Origin: FW021-bin31 sp036278455
Lineage (GTDB): Bacteria; Bacteroidota; Bacteroidia; Chitinophagales; Chitinophagaceae
Direction of reading: 5' to 3'
NCBI GenBank assembly: GCA_036278455.1
Contig: DASULB010000386.1
Coordinates: forward strand, 1 to 11,996
DNA length: 11,996 nt
The position numbers and the translations under genes were made by a program. The notes below the pieces were generated by a model. That model was given only the letters and a program-made list of their open reading frames with translations, ran no database searches and was not told the DNA's origin. How positions within the stretch are numbered: the stretch's first letter is position 1; each line of letters opens with the position of its first letter. Shown here one piece after another: positions 1 to 6,320 of the stretch.

Positions 1-513
1 CTGGCTGATTTTTTGGGAAGGGTGCACCTGATCTATTTAAACAACCTTCCCTTTATCAATGAAAAGGGCGGCATCTTTTACCCGGTGTACCTCTCGGAGA
101 TATTGCCCAGGGAGTTTTTAAAGGCGCGGAAACTGGCCCGTGAAATTACGGGTGCGGAAATAGAGGTTGATGGGGAGGAATGGCACAGATTGGTCGCCGA
201 AAATGCGGAGGTCCGGATCCTGGAGGGAGGTAAAAAGATCAGTGGCCAGGCCGCTGATTATTTTGATAAAGAACTGACCGGGCGGTGCCGGCTGGATTTT
301 ATGAAGGGATGGCGACTGGTGAACCAGGTAACCCAGAAATGCAAAGACCATATCCAGGAGGATTTTCTTTACGGGCGTTTGGATTTTTTGATCGGCAACG
401 GAACCCTGGAAGTAAAAGAAACGTTTAAAAACCTGCGGGACTGCGAGGTGAAAACAGCGGGGTCCGCGGTCAATGAGGATGCAATGAACCAAGACAATGA
501 ACAGCATAAATAA
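1..513 (+). CDS. DUF1835/DUF3658-type protein, 3' part (5' end outside window)
   Basis: The reading frame is open from the first base and ends at TAA 511-513, so about 170 C-terminal residues are present. The beginning (LADFLGRVHLIYLNNLPF) runs without a break from the edge, so the TTG at 13 is not taken as a start. The second half (RLDFMKGWRLVNQV, then EDFLYGRLDFLIGNGTLEVK) matches my memory of the DUF3658 helical domain that follows DUF1835 in Bacteroidota proteins. No biochemical function is known to me for this family. In related genomes a gene of this type sits near the two topoisomerase IV genes, which agrees with parC two genes downstream. The last 17 bases overlap the next gene, so the two are probably co-transcribed and translationally linked. 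The family call is from memory of sequence pattern; the function is unassigned. Confidence 0.75.
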   Translation: MADFLGRVHLIYLNNLPFINEKGGIFYPVYLSEILPREFLKARKLAREITGAEIEVDGEEWHRLVAENAEVRILEGGKKISGQAADYFDKELTGRCRLDFMKGWRLVNQVTQKCKDHIQEDFLYGRLDFLIGNGTLEVKETFKNLRDCEVKTAGSAVNEDAMNQDNEQHK

Positions 514-910
514 AGTCGATGAAAAGTCCCCGGTGAAGGTCACCCCGCTGCAAATGATTGGTGAAGACGATCGGGGCGCCACCTTTACGGTATTCAATAA
601 CCGCTCGGGAAATTATATGCTCGCTTACCGCAAGGCGGGTAGCAGCAGTGGACGACATTATCATACCGGCAAGTCAGCTTACAAGGACCCGGAGGTGCTT
701 TACCTGCTGAGCGGGGAAGCCCTCCTGCGCTGGCGGAGGATCGATGAAGACGTCACCGGGGAGATCAGGGTGATCTCGCCGGCCAGAGTGGAAATAGCCG
801 TGCTGATCTGGCATGAATTGGTGGCCGTGTCGGATTGTTCCTTCTGGGAGATGAATTCCCTGGAGGATGTAAAAGCAGATTCCATCAGGGTAGAGCCAAA
901 GGCACTTTAA
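497..910 (+). CDS. Small cupin-fold protein
   Basis: This is a 137-residue single-domain cupin. Cupin motif 1 is visible as GRHYH (His54, His56) followed by Glu66 and the turn at Gly73. Motif 2 is degenerate but keeps His106 in IWHELVAV. His54, His56, Glu66 and His106 are the expected ligands of one metal ion. There is no signal peptide, so the protein is probably cytoplasmic. Members of the superfamily include dioxygenases, isomerases and sugar-binding proteins, and the sequence does not decide among them. The ATG at 497 lies inside the end of the upstream gene (17-base overlap) and no clear Shine-Dalgarno precedes it, pointing to translational coupling. A 54-base gap separates it from parC, so all three genes may form one operon. 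Fold confidence is high; the reaction is unknown. Confidence 0.8.
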   Translation: MNSINKVDEKSPVKVTPLQMIGEDDRGATFTVFNNRSGNYMLAYRKAGSSSGRHYHTGKSAYKDPEVLYLLSGEALLRWRRIDEDVTGEIRVISPARVEIAVLIWHELVAVSDCSFWEMNSLEDVKADSIRVEPKAL

Positions 911-952
911 AGCCGGTTGCTTTGAAAGGCCTTATTTAAAAAATCAATAAAA

Positions 953-968
953 GCACATGAGCACATGA
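953..968 (+). repeat. Two tandem GCACATGA octamers at the parC start
   Basis: The octamer GCACATGA occurs twice in a row and a third partial unit (GC) follows. The parC ATG (965-967) is part of the second unit. The first unit contains another ATG at 957 that reads ATG AGC ACA TGA, a three-codon frame whose stop overlaps the parC start as ATGA. The exact reverse complement of these 16 bases lies at 5769-5784. Confidence 0.7.
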
Positions 969-3556
969 GCGCATCAGGTAAATCGGATGAATCACCGGAC
1001 AAGTCACCGGATAACACATTGCAGGGTGACGAACAACTGCATGGCCAGGTACCGGTAAACGGATTGTATGAAGAGTGGTTTCTGGATTACGCTTCTTATG
1101 TGATCCTGGACAGGGCGGTGCCGGCGGGGGATGACGGGCTCAAGCCTGTCCAGCGGCGTATCCTTCATGCCATGAAGGAAATGGATGACGGCCGTTTCAA
1201 CAAAGTTGCCAACATCATCGGCCAGACGATGCAATATCACCCACACGGGGACGTATCCATCGGAGACGCCCTGGTGAACCTGGGACAAAAGAACCTGCTG
1301 ATCGATACGCAGGGAAACTGGGGGGACGTGCGTACCGGCGACGCATCGGCTGCGTCCCGTTACATCGAGGCACGTCTCTCCAAGTTCGCGCTTGATGTCG
1401 CCTTTAACCCAAAGACGACTACCTGGCAACTAAGCTATGACGGTCGCAAGAACGAACCCCTTACCCTGCCGATGAAGTTTCCGCTCCTGCTGGCCCAGGG
1501 CGCTGAAGGCATCGCCGTCGGGTTATCGACAAAAATATTGCCGCATAACTTTTGTGAACTGATAGAGGCTTCCATCAAATATTTAAGAGGTAAGAAATTT
1601 GAATTATTCCCCGACTTCATTACGGGGGGAATGCTGGACGCGGGCAATTACAATGACGGTAAGCGCGGCGGGCGCATCAAGGTCCGTACCCACATAGAAG
1701 TAAAGGATAAGAGGACCCTGTTGATCAAGGACGTGCCTTATGGCGTGACCACGGTGCAGTTGATGGATTCCATCGTCAAGGCGAATGACAACGGAAAGAT
1801 CAAGATCAAAAAAGTGGTGGACAACACCGCCAGGGAGGTGGAGATAGAGGTACAACTTCCGGCGGGTGTTTCTCCCGACCTGACGATGGATGCCTTATAC
1901 GCCTTCACCGATTGTGAAATTTCCATTTCTCCCAACGCCTGTGTCATCATTGAAGATAAACCGCATTTTATCACCGTGCAGGAATTGCTGAAGCTTTCGG
2001 CTGAAAACACCAAGGAGCTCTTAAAAAGGGAACTGGAGATCAGGCTGCATGAGCTGCAGGAGGACTGGCATTATTCTTCGCTGGAAAAGATCTTTATCGA
2101 AAAGCGCATTTACCGCAATATCGAAGAGGAAACGACCTGGGATGGCGTGATCGCGGCCATTGACAAGGGGTTAAAGCCTTATAAGAAACGGTTTAAAAGG
2201 GAAATTACCGTAGAGGACATTACCAGGCTTACTGAGATAAAAATTAAACGGATATCCAAATACGATAGTTTCCGCGCCGACGAACACATCAAAGGCGTGG
2301 ATCAGGACATGGAACAGGTAAAATACGACCTGGGCCATCTGGTCGATTATACGGCGGGTTATTATGAGAACCTGTTAAAGAAATACGGTAAGGATCGCGG
2401 CAGGAAAACAGAGATCCGGAACTTTGAGACCATACAGGCGCAGGAAGTCGCCATCGCCAATACCAAACTTTATATGAACGCGGCGGAAGGTTTTATCGGC
2501 AGTGGATTGAAAAAGGATGAATTCGTATGCGAATGTTCCAGCCTGGATGACATCATCGCATTTACCAGGGAGGGCAAGATGAAGGTGGTGCGGATAGCCG
2601 ACAAGGTATTCATCGGAAAGAACCTCATCCATGTGGCGGTGTTTAAGAAAAACGACGACCGGACCACTTACAACATGATCTATGTGGATGGGAAGACCGG
2701 CATCAGCTTTGCCAAACGCTTTAACGTAACGAGTGTGACACGTGATAAAGAATACGACCTGACCAAAGGCGCTGAGCGATCGAAGGTCCATTATTTTACC
2801 ACCAATCCGAACGGTGAGGCCGAGGTGGTTGCCATTACGCTCACCCCCACCAGCAAGGCGAGGATCAAGACCTTTGACTTTTATTTTGAGGAACTGGCGA
2901 TCAAAGGCAGAAATTCCGTCGGCAATCAGGTGACGCGTTACCCCATCCGGCAGATCAGGTTCAAGGAGCAGGGCGTGGCTACACTCAGTGCGATCCGGAT
3001 ATGGTATGATGATACCGTGGGCAGGCTGAACACCGATGAGCGGGGAATGTATATCGGGAGCTTTGAGAACGATGACCACATCGTCACGTTTTATCGTGAC
3101 GGGTCCTATGAACTGACCAGTTACGAACTGACCAACCGTTATGATCCCGATGACCTGGTGCTGATTGAAAAATTCGATCCCGACAGGGTCATTACCGCCG
3201 TGTACTACGATGCCGCGAAAAAGCAATACAATGTAAAGCGCTTCAATATTGAGACGCAATCCCTGGGTCAGAAATTCACCTTTATCAAAGAGGGTAAAAA
3301 TAACCGGCTCGAGCTGGTCACTACCCAGACCCATCCCACCGTGTTGATGATCACCGGTAAAAAGAAATCCGACGCGAAGAAAGAGAATGTTGACCTTACC
3401 ACCAAAGTGGACATCGCCGGATGGAAGGCGGTAGGCAACAGGCTTACAGCATCTGGTCTGTTGGAACTGACCCTGACCTCTACGGAAGAGGCGCCCGTCC
3501 CTGAGAAGGATGACATCAAGCCTCCCAAGTCGGGCAGACAGGGAGAATTATTTTGA
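965..3556 (+). CDS. parC: DNA topoisomerase IV subunit A
   Basis: This 863-residue protein is the breakage-reunion subunit of a type IIA topoisomerase; with ParE it decatenates daughter chromosomes and relaxes supercoils in the cytoplasm. The first 30 residues are a charged, Asp/Ser-rich extension. The winged-helix core follows with EEWFLDYASYVILDRAVP, DGLKPVQRRILH (58-69) and HPHGD (92-96). The catalytic pair is Arg132-Tyr133 in SRYIEARLS, with Tyr133 encoded at 1361-1363. EGIAVGLSTKILPHNF (181-196) is the conserved tower-proximal motif, helical tower and coiled-coil sequence extends to about 490, and residues from about 500 to 810 form the beta-rich C-terminal DNA-wrapping domain. No GyrA box (QRRGGKG) is present. 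That absence and the N-terminal wording favour ParC over GyrA. Val97 occupies the place of the quinolone-contact Ser83 of E. coli GyrA. The start at 965 is chosen because ATG 957 is out of frame. parE is expected upstream outside the window. Confidence 0.93.
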   Translation: MSASGKSDESPDKSPDNTLQGDEQLHGQVPVNGLYEEWFLDYASYVILDRAVPAGDDGLKPVQRRILHAMKEMDDGRFNKVANIIGQTMQYHPHGDVSIGDALVNLGQKNLLIDTQGNWGDVRTGDASAASRYIEARLSKFALDVAFNPKTTTWQLSYDGRKNEPLTLPMKFPLLLAQGAEGIAVGLSTKILPHNFCELIEASIKYLRGKKFELFPDFITGGMLDAGNYNDGKRGGRIKVRTHIEVKDKRTLLIKDVPYGVTTVQLMDSIVKANDNGKIKIKKVVDNTAREVEIEVQLPAGVSPDLTMDALYAFTDCEISISPNACVIIEDKPHFITVQELLKLSAENTKELLKRELEIRLHELQEDWHYSSLEKIFIEKRIYRNIEEETTWDGVIAAIDKGLKPYKKRFKREITVEDITRLTEIKIKRISKYDSFRADEHIKGVDQDMEQVKYDLGHLVDYTAGYYENLLKKYGKDRGRKTEIRNFETIQAQEVAIANTKLYMNAAEGFIGSGLKKDEFVCECSSLDDIIAFTREGKMKVVRIADKVFIGKNLIHVAVFKKNDDRTTYNMIYVDGKTGISFAKRFNVTSVTRDKEYDLTKGAERSKVHYFTTNPNGEAEVVAITLTPTSKARIKTFDFYFEELAIKGRNSVGNQVTRYPIRQIRFKEQGVATLSAIRIWYDDTVGRLNTDERGMYIGSFENDDHIVTFYRDGSYELTSYELTNRYDPDDLVLIEKFDPDRVITAVYYDAAKKQYNVKRFNIETQSLGQKFTFIKEGKNNRLELVTTQTHPTVLMITGKKKSDAKKENVDLTTKVDIAGWKAVGNRLTASGLLELTLTSTEEAPVPEKDDIKPPKSGRQGELF

Positions 3557-3590
3557 TGGGTTATGGATGGAGGTGCTGTAAATCATTCTC

Positions 3591-3616
3591 CGTTCGGTGC
3601 CCCTGGCATCAAAACG
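3591..3616. terminator. Hairpin between convergent parC and Dabb gene
   Basis: An imperfect stem forms from CGTT 3591-3594 with AACG 3613-3616 and GGTGCC 3596-3601 with GGCATC 3605-3610 (one G-T pair), closing a 3-base loop. It lies 35 bases after the parC stop and 61 bases beyond the stop of the opposite gene, where a shared terminator would be expected. Neither side has a clear T-tract, so its terminator role is an inference from position. Confidence 0.35.
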
Positions 3617-3655
3617 AATAAGGGACGAAGCCCCGACAGCTAAAAAGGGTATGGC

Positions 3656-3697
3656 TCAGAGTTCTACCGAATCATATCAGGGTTCTACTGAATCATA
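3656..3697 (-). repeat. 21-bp tandem duplication of the Dabb gene 3' end
   Basis: Positions 3656-3676 and 3677-3697 are adjacent 21-base copies differing at two bases. Read on the minus strand, each codes YDSVEP or YDSVEL followed by TGA. The duplicated block therefore contains the last six codons and the stop of the Dabb gene, with the extra copy lying just after the working stop. Confidence 0.8.
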
Positions 3698-3988
3698 GAT
3701 GACTACCTTCTCCCATAACTGGGAACAGTCGTCACGGAACCGGTCATGAATGGGGTCCACCTGGTAGGCGTCATGATCGGCTTTGTTTTTAAAAAGGCAA
3801 AGCAGGTTGAAATCATAGCTGCGGTCAATGACCGGCCGGTCCGTTGAGGCCGGAACGCCTAAATGATAATAGTCAAGTGTATCAATAGTCTCCAGCGAAC
3901 GAACGCTGTCCTCGAAGCGCTGCCGCTCCTCCTGGCTTAAATCCTTGCGCAGCCAGAAATATACGATGTGTGCGAATTTCTTGTCCAT
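3677..3988 (-). CDS. Dabb-family stress-responsive alpha/beta-barrel protein
   Basis: This 103-residue protein matches the ferredoxin-like dimeric alpha/beta-barrel (Dabb) family in full length. The first strand carries the usual AHIVYFWL with His7. A helix follows (SQEERQRFEDSVRSL), then HLGVPASTDRPVIDRSYDFNLLCLF (about 42-66), which forms the central strands. The characteristic DAYQVDPIHDRF (73-84, Pro79 and His81) and the closing strand KVVIYDSV complete the fold. Family members bind or degrade small hydrophobic molecules or are stress-induced proteins of unknown activity, and this one cannot be given a substrate. It is convergent with parC and stands alone. The only methionine near the N-terminus is residue 1, so the start is firm, yet the promoter match puts transcription start within a few bases of it. 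Confidence 0.85.
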   Translation of the reverse strand: MDKKFAHIVYFWLRKDLSQEERQRFEDSVRSLETIDTLDYYHLGVPASTDRPVIDRSYDFNLLCLFKNKADHDAYQVDPIHDRFRDDCSQLWEKVVIYDSVEP

Positions 3989-3995
3989 AAGGGCA

Positions 3996-4026
3996 TAAAG
4001 CTAATTTATTTTTTTCAGGGTCCAAA
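3996..4026 (-). promoter_or_regulatory. Bacteroidota-type promoter for the Dabb gene
   Basis: On the minus strand TTTG (complement of 4023-4026) is followed by exactly 19 bases and then TAGCTTTA (complement of 3996-4003). This matches the Bacteroidota housekeeping consensus TTTG-N19-TAnnTTTG with one mismatch in the last base. The -7 element ends only 7 bases before the ATG, implying a leader of about 0-5 bases. Confidence 0.55.
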
Positions 4027-4264
4027 ATACGCGGATATTTTACGCCAGGACGTCCCCGGCGATTGCCTGCTTTTATGACGGGGACTGGCGGCACTGACCT
4101 GCTTTCAACGTGCAGGGGAGGCTGTTGTGCGTGCAGTTCCCTTACATTCATTTATATTGAGGACCACTGTCGCTGCGAGGACTGTCCCTTTTATTTTGTG
4201 TCCCGTGGTCAAATAAGCCTGCACGATGATGTCTGAGCGGTCGCATTCATTCTCAGGAGGCGTC

Positions 4265-4286
4265 AGGGTGTCTGGCAAGACACCTT
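4265..4286. repeat. 9-bp inverted repeat upstream of MFS promoter
   Basis: AGGGTGTCT (4265-4273) pairs with AGACACCTT (4278-4286) around the loop GGCA, with one G-T pair. No T-tract follows and no gene ends here, so it is unlikely to be a simple terminator. It sits 13 bases before the TTTG of the promoter match, where an operator for a dimeric regulator could lie. Confidence 0.4.
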
Positions 4287-4298
4287 CGGGTAAATGCT

Positions 4299-4328
4299 TT
4301 TGATTTTTTTAAATAAATATTACTTTAG
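4299..4328 (+). promoter_or_regulatory. Bacteroidota-type promoter for the MFS gene
   Basis: TTTG at 4299-4302, an 18-base spacer and TACTTTAG at 4321-4328 match the TTTG/TAnnTTTG consensus with one mismatch and a spacer one base short. Transcription would begin near 4332, leaving about 185 bases of untranslated leader before the MFS ATG. Confidence 0.45.
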
Positions 4329-4517
4329 GGCCGCAAAAGGAATGAAAGGAGATGACGGATGTTGCCGGGAAGGCGCCTGTATTGAAACAGCCCGGATGAT
4401 CACCACATCAGACAAATAGGTTATCCAAAGGAGGTTTACGGTTCCCGACCTGAGAAGGATGGGAATGAGTGAAAAGCATACCCTGGCCGGCGTTGGATAA
4501 TAACAGCAAACAATACC

Positions 4518-5753
4518 ATGAATATGATGAAGACTTCCGGTCAAACGCGTAATCAGCGTAACGCCGTTCTCGCCGGTTTCCTTGGTTGGACCCTTGACGC
4601 ATTTGATTTTTTCATTCTCACCTTTGTGCTCGCCACCGTGGCGAAGGAATTTCACCGGTCGATCCCCGAGATCGCATTGGCATTGACTGCCAGCCTGGTC
4701 ATGCGTCCGGTAGGCGCTTTTATTTTCGGACTGATGGCAGATCGGTACGGAAGAAAGCGGCCCCTGATGATCAGCATCGTCTTTTTTTCCATTATTGAGG
4801 TTTGCTCCGGTCTGGCGCCTACTTATGCGGTCTTTCTGGTGCTGCGTCTGTTATACGGCATCGGAATGGGAGGAGAGTGGGGCGTAGGCGCTTCCCTTGT
4901 GATGGAGTCGGTATCGGTAAAACGCAGGGGCGTATTGTCGGGACTGCTGCAGGAGGGTTACGCACTTGGTTTTCTGCTGGCCGCCGCCGCTTATTACCTG
5001 GTCTTCCCTCACTTTGGCTGGAGGGTCATGTTCTTTATCGGGGGACTGCCGGCATTACTGACATTATTCATACGTTCCAAGATACAAGAGACGGAAGCCT
5101 GGAAAGCGACAAAGGCGAGCAGCTGGAAGGAATACAGAGGGGCCGTGGCAAAGCATTGGAAGTTGTTTTTGTACCTGGTGTTGCTGATGAGCATGATGAA
5201 CCTGATCTCTCATGGTACCCAGGATCTCTACCCTACCTTTCTGCAGCAGCAGTTGCATTTTGACGCACACAAAACCGCCATTATTACCATGATCTCCATG
5301 GTCGGCGCTATTTTCGGCGGGCTGGTTTTTGGTCATATATCCGATAGGTGGGGCAGAAGAAGAATGATGGTGCTCGCGATCATTCTGGCCATCGCCCTGA
5401 TCCCCCTTTGGCTCCATACAGCAGGGATAGCGATCATTGCAGCAGGCGCCTTTGGTATGCAGTTCATGGTACAGGGTGCCTGGGGAATTATTCCCGCCCA
5501 TATCAATGAATTGTCCCCCGGGACACTCCGTGGCTTTTTCCCGGGATTTGCCTATCAATTGGGTGTTTTGATCGCCTCCAGCATCGCCTATGTGGAAGCG
5601 GTGCTTGCACAGACTGTCAGTTACGCCACCTCTATGGAAATCCTGGCAGGTTCTGTGCTGGTACTCGGTGCTGTGGTGATCCTTCTGGGGCCGGAAGCAA
5701 GGGGCATCAACCTGCAAACCGGTAAAATGGAGGCGGAGAGCGTGCAGGATTGA
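4518..5753 (+). CDS. MFS transporter, sialate:H+ symporter/carboxylate-type
   Basis: This 411-residue inner-membrane protein has the hydrophobic pattern of 12 transmembrane helices in two halves. MFS motif A appears in both loop 2-3 (GLMADRYGRKRP, 71-82) and loop 8-9 (GHISDRWGRRRM, 272-283). The first helix holds WTLDAFDFF (24-32) with Asp27 and Asp30, and the fourth holds GMGGEWGVGASLVMES (116-131). This combination resembles the sialate:H+ symporter family, which includes NanT-like sialic acid and lactate/carboxylate permeases. No sialic acid or lactate catabolic gene lies nearby, so the substrate stays open. The gene stands alone after a long leader. ATG occurs at 4518, 4524 and 4527; the first is used here, but the others are equally possible because none has a good Shine-Dalgarno. 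The C-terminal tail from about 391 is hydrophilic. Confidence 0.88.
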   Translation: MNMMKTSGQTRNQRNAVLAGFLGWTLDAFDFFILTFVLATVAKEFHRSIPEIALALTASLVMRPVGAFIFGLMADRYGRKRPLMISIVFFSIIEVCSGLAPTYAVFLVLRLLYGIGMGGEWGVGASLVMESVSVKRRGVLSGLLQEGYALGFLLAAAAYYLVFPHFGWRVMFFIGGLPALLTLFIRSKIQETEAWKATKASSWKEYRGAVAKHWKLFLYLVLLMSMMNLISHGTQDLYPTFLQQQLHFDAHKTAIITMISMVGAIFGGLVFGHISDRWGRRRMMVLAIILAIALIPLWLHTAGIAIIAAGAFGMQFMVQGAWGIIPAHINELSPGTLRGFFPGFAYQLGVLIASSIAYVEAVLAQTVSYATSMEILAGSVLVLGAVVILLGPEARGINLQTGKMEAESVQD

Positions 5754-5768
5754 CGCTGTTGCCGGTGA

Positions 5769-5784
5769 TCATGTGCTCATGTGC
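5769..5784 (-). repeat. Inverted copy of the GCACATGA octamer pair
   Basis: On the plus strand this reads TCATGTGC twice, the exact reverse complement of 953-968. It lies 15 bases after the MFS stop codon. It is not inside a gene. Confidence 0.7.
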
Positions 5785-5817
5785 GGATGAATGGAGACAA
5801 TGTCATGTACGGACACG

Positions 5818-5836
5818 CGTTCAGGTTTGCTGAACG
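5818..5836 (+). terminator. Possible terminator hairpin after the MFS gene
   Basis: CGTTCAG (5818-5824) and CTGAACG (5830-5836) form a perfect 7-bp stem with the loop GTTTG, 65 bases past the MFS stop. There is no following T-tract, so termination is inferred only from stem and position. Confidence 0.35.
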
Positions 5837-6098
5837 GATGACAGGCACCGCAGATATGCAAACCACTTCAACAAGATCTCACGGGAACAGGCATGATCAA
5901 AGACGCCCTGTCACTGTAGCTTTTCTAACCATGGTTCCTTCTTGCAGGTGAGTTTTCCCGGCGGATCTCCCCAGTTAAACGACAGCCTTTCCTAAAGATG
6001 GCGGCACCAACGCTCATGCGCTTGGCCGTTGCGCTATCTCATGAGGCGTTTTTCATGCCTGAGAGTTATTTAACGGGGAGCATTACACGCAAATTTAG

Positions 6099-6106
6099 TT
6101 ACTTTG
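6099..6106 (+). promoter_or_regulatory. -7-like promoter element before the folded RNA
   Basis: TTACTTTG matches TAnnTTTG in seven... specifically all but the second base. It is followed by GCAGCC, which often follows such elements in Bacteroidota. No TTTG was found 19-21 bases upstream, which lowers confidence. Transcription would begin around 6108-6112, at the first hairpin of the candidate RNA. Confidence 0.35.
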
Positions 6107-6320
6107 CAGCCCTGAAAAGGGTGTAGGCTGACGGACAACCTTCAGAAAGCCGGTTGAAACCTTGTGGTGATGCAGAAGGGGATGGGCACCTGAGCGGAAG
6201 ACTTTTTGGTGATTAAACGAGGCAGGGACAGGCAAATCACCGGTCAGGGCCGGGTGACAAAAGACTGTGGCCAGAGGACCGCGATGGCAGGGCAGCAGGC
6301 CGGGATGTAGTAAAGTAAAT
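6107..6320 (+). ncRNA. Candidate structured RNA of unknown family
   Basis: The stretch is G- and purine-rich on the plus strand and contains successive stems. CCCT 6110-6113 pairs with AGGG 6118-6121 around a GAAA tetraloop. CTGA 6128-6131 pairs with TCAG 6142-6145. GGT 6152-6154 pairs with ACC 6159-6161 around TGAA. GGTGATT 6208-6214 pairs perfectly with AATCACC 6235-6241. Directly after it, GGTC 6242-6245 pairs with GACC 6277-6280 enclosing GGCC 6248-6251 with GGCC 6269-6272. Tetraloop-capped short stems and abutting helices are typical of folded RNAs. It could be a cis-acting leader of the receptor gene, a free RNA, or a remnant of a group II intron 5' half; no intron domain V or maturase is present. 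Ends are approximate and the family is not identified. Confidence 0.35.

Larger units (their letters stand above)
3989..4517. other. Intergenic region between divergent Dabb and MFS genes
   Basis: No convincing protein-coding gene was found in these 529 bases. They hold the minus-strand promoter match at 3996-4026, a 9-bp hairpin at 4265-4286, a plus-strand promoter match at 4299-4328 and a transcript leader of about 190 bases before the MFS ATG. Within that leader, AAAGGAGGT at 4427-4435 is a perfect Shine-Dalgarno with no start codon at useful distance, and a 13-codon frame (ATG 4459 to TAA 4498-4500) ends 17 bases before the MFS start. The stretch 4030-4260 shows nothing recognisable. Confidence 0.6.

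Noticed and set aside
13..15. TTG at 13 as the start of the first gene
   Set aside because: The same frame stays open to base 1 and the residues before it continue the protein smoothly, so the gene begins outside the window.
2375..3334. 319-residue open frame antisense to parC
   Set aside because: It is fully covered by a strongly supported topoisomerase gene and has no recognisable domain; long antisense frames are common opposite GC-rich coding sequence.
3882..4151. 89-residue minus-strand frame overlapping the Dabb gene start
   Set aside because: It overlaps the Dabb gene and its promoter, lacks any family signature, and reads through low-content intergenic sequence.
5064..5717. 217-residue open frame antisense to the MFS gene
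   Set aside because: Its His/Gln-rich composition is typical of a shadow of transmembrane coding sequence, and the sense gene is convincing.
6002..6064. Stem AGGC/GCCT near 6042-6060 as a terminator
   Set aside because: The T-run lies in the loop instead of after the stem, and no gene ends nearby.
6107..6320. Cobalamin riboswitch, RNase P RNA, SRP RNA or tmRNA identity for the folded region
   Set aside because: GCCAGAGGACC at 6270-6280 faintly recalls the B12 box, but the other B12 conserved blocks are absent or out of order. The RNase P GAGGAAAGTCC block, the SRP tetraloop context and the tmRNA ends are also missing.
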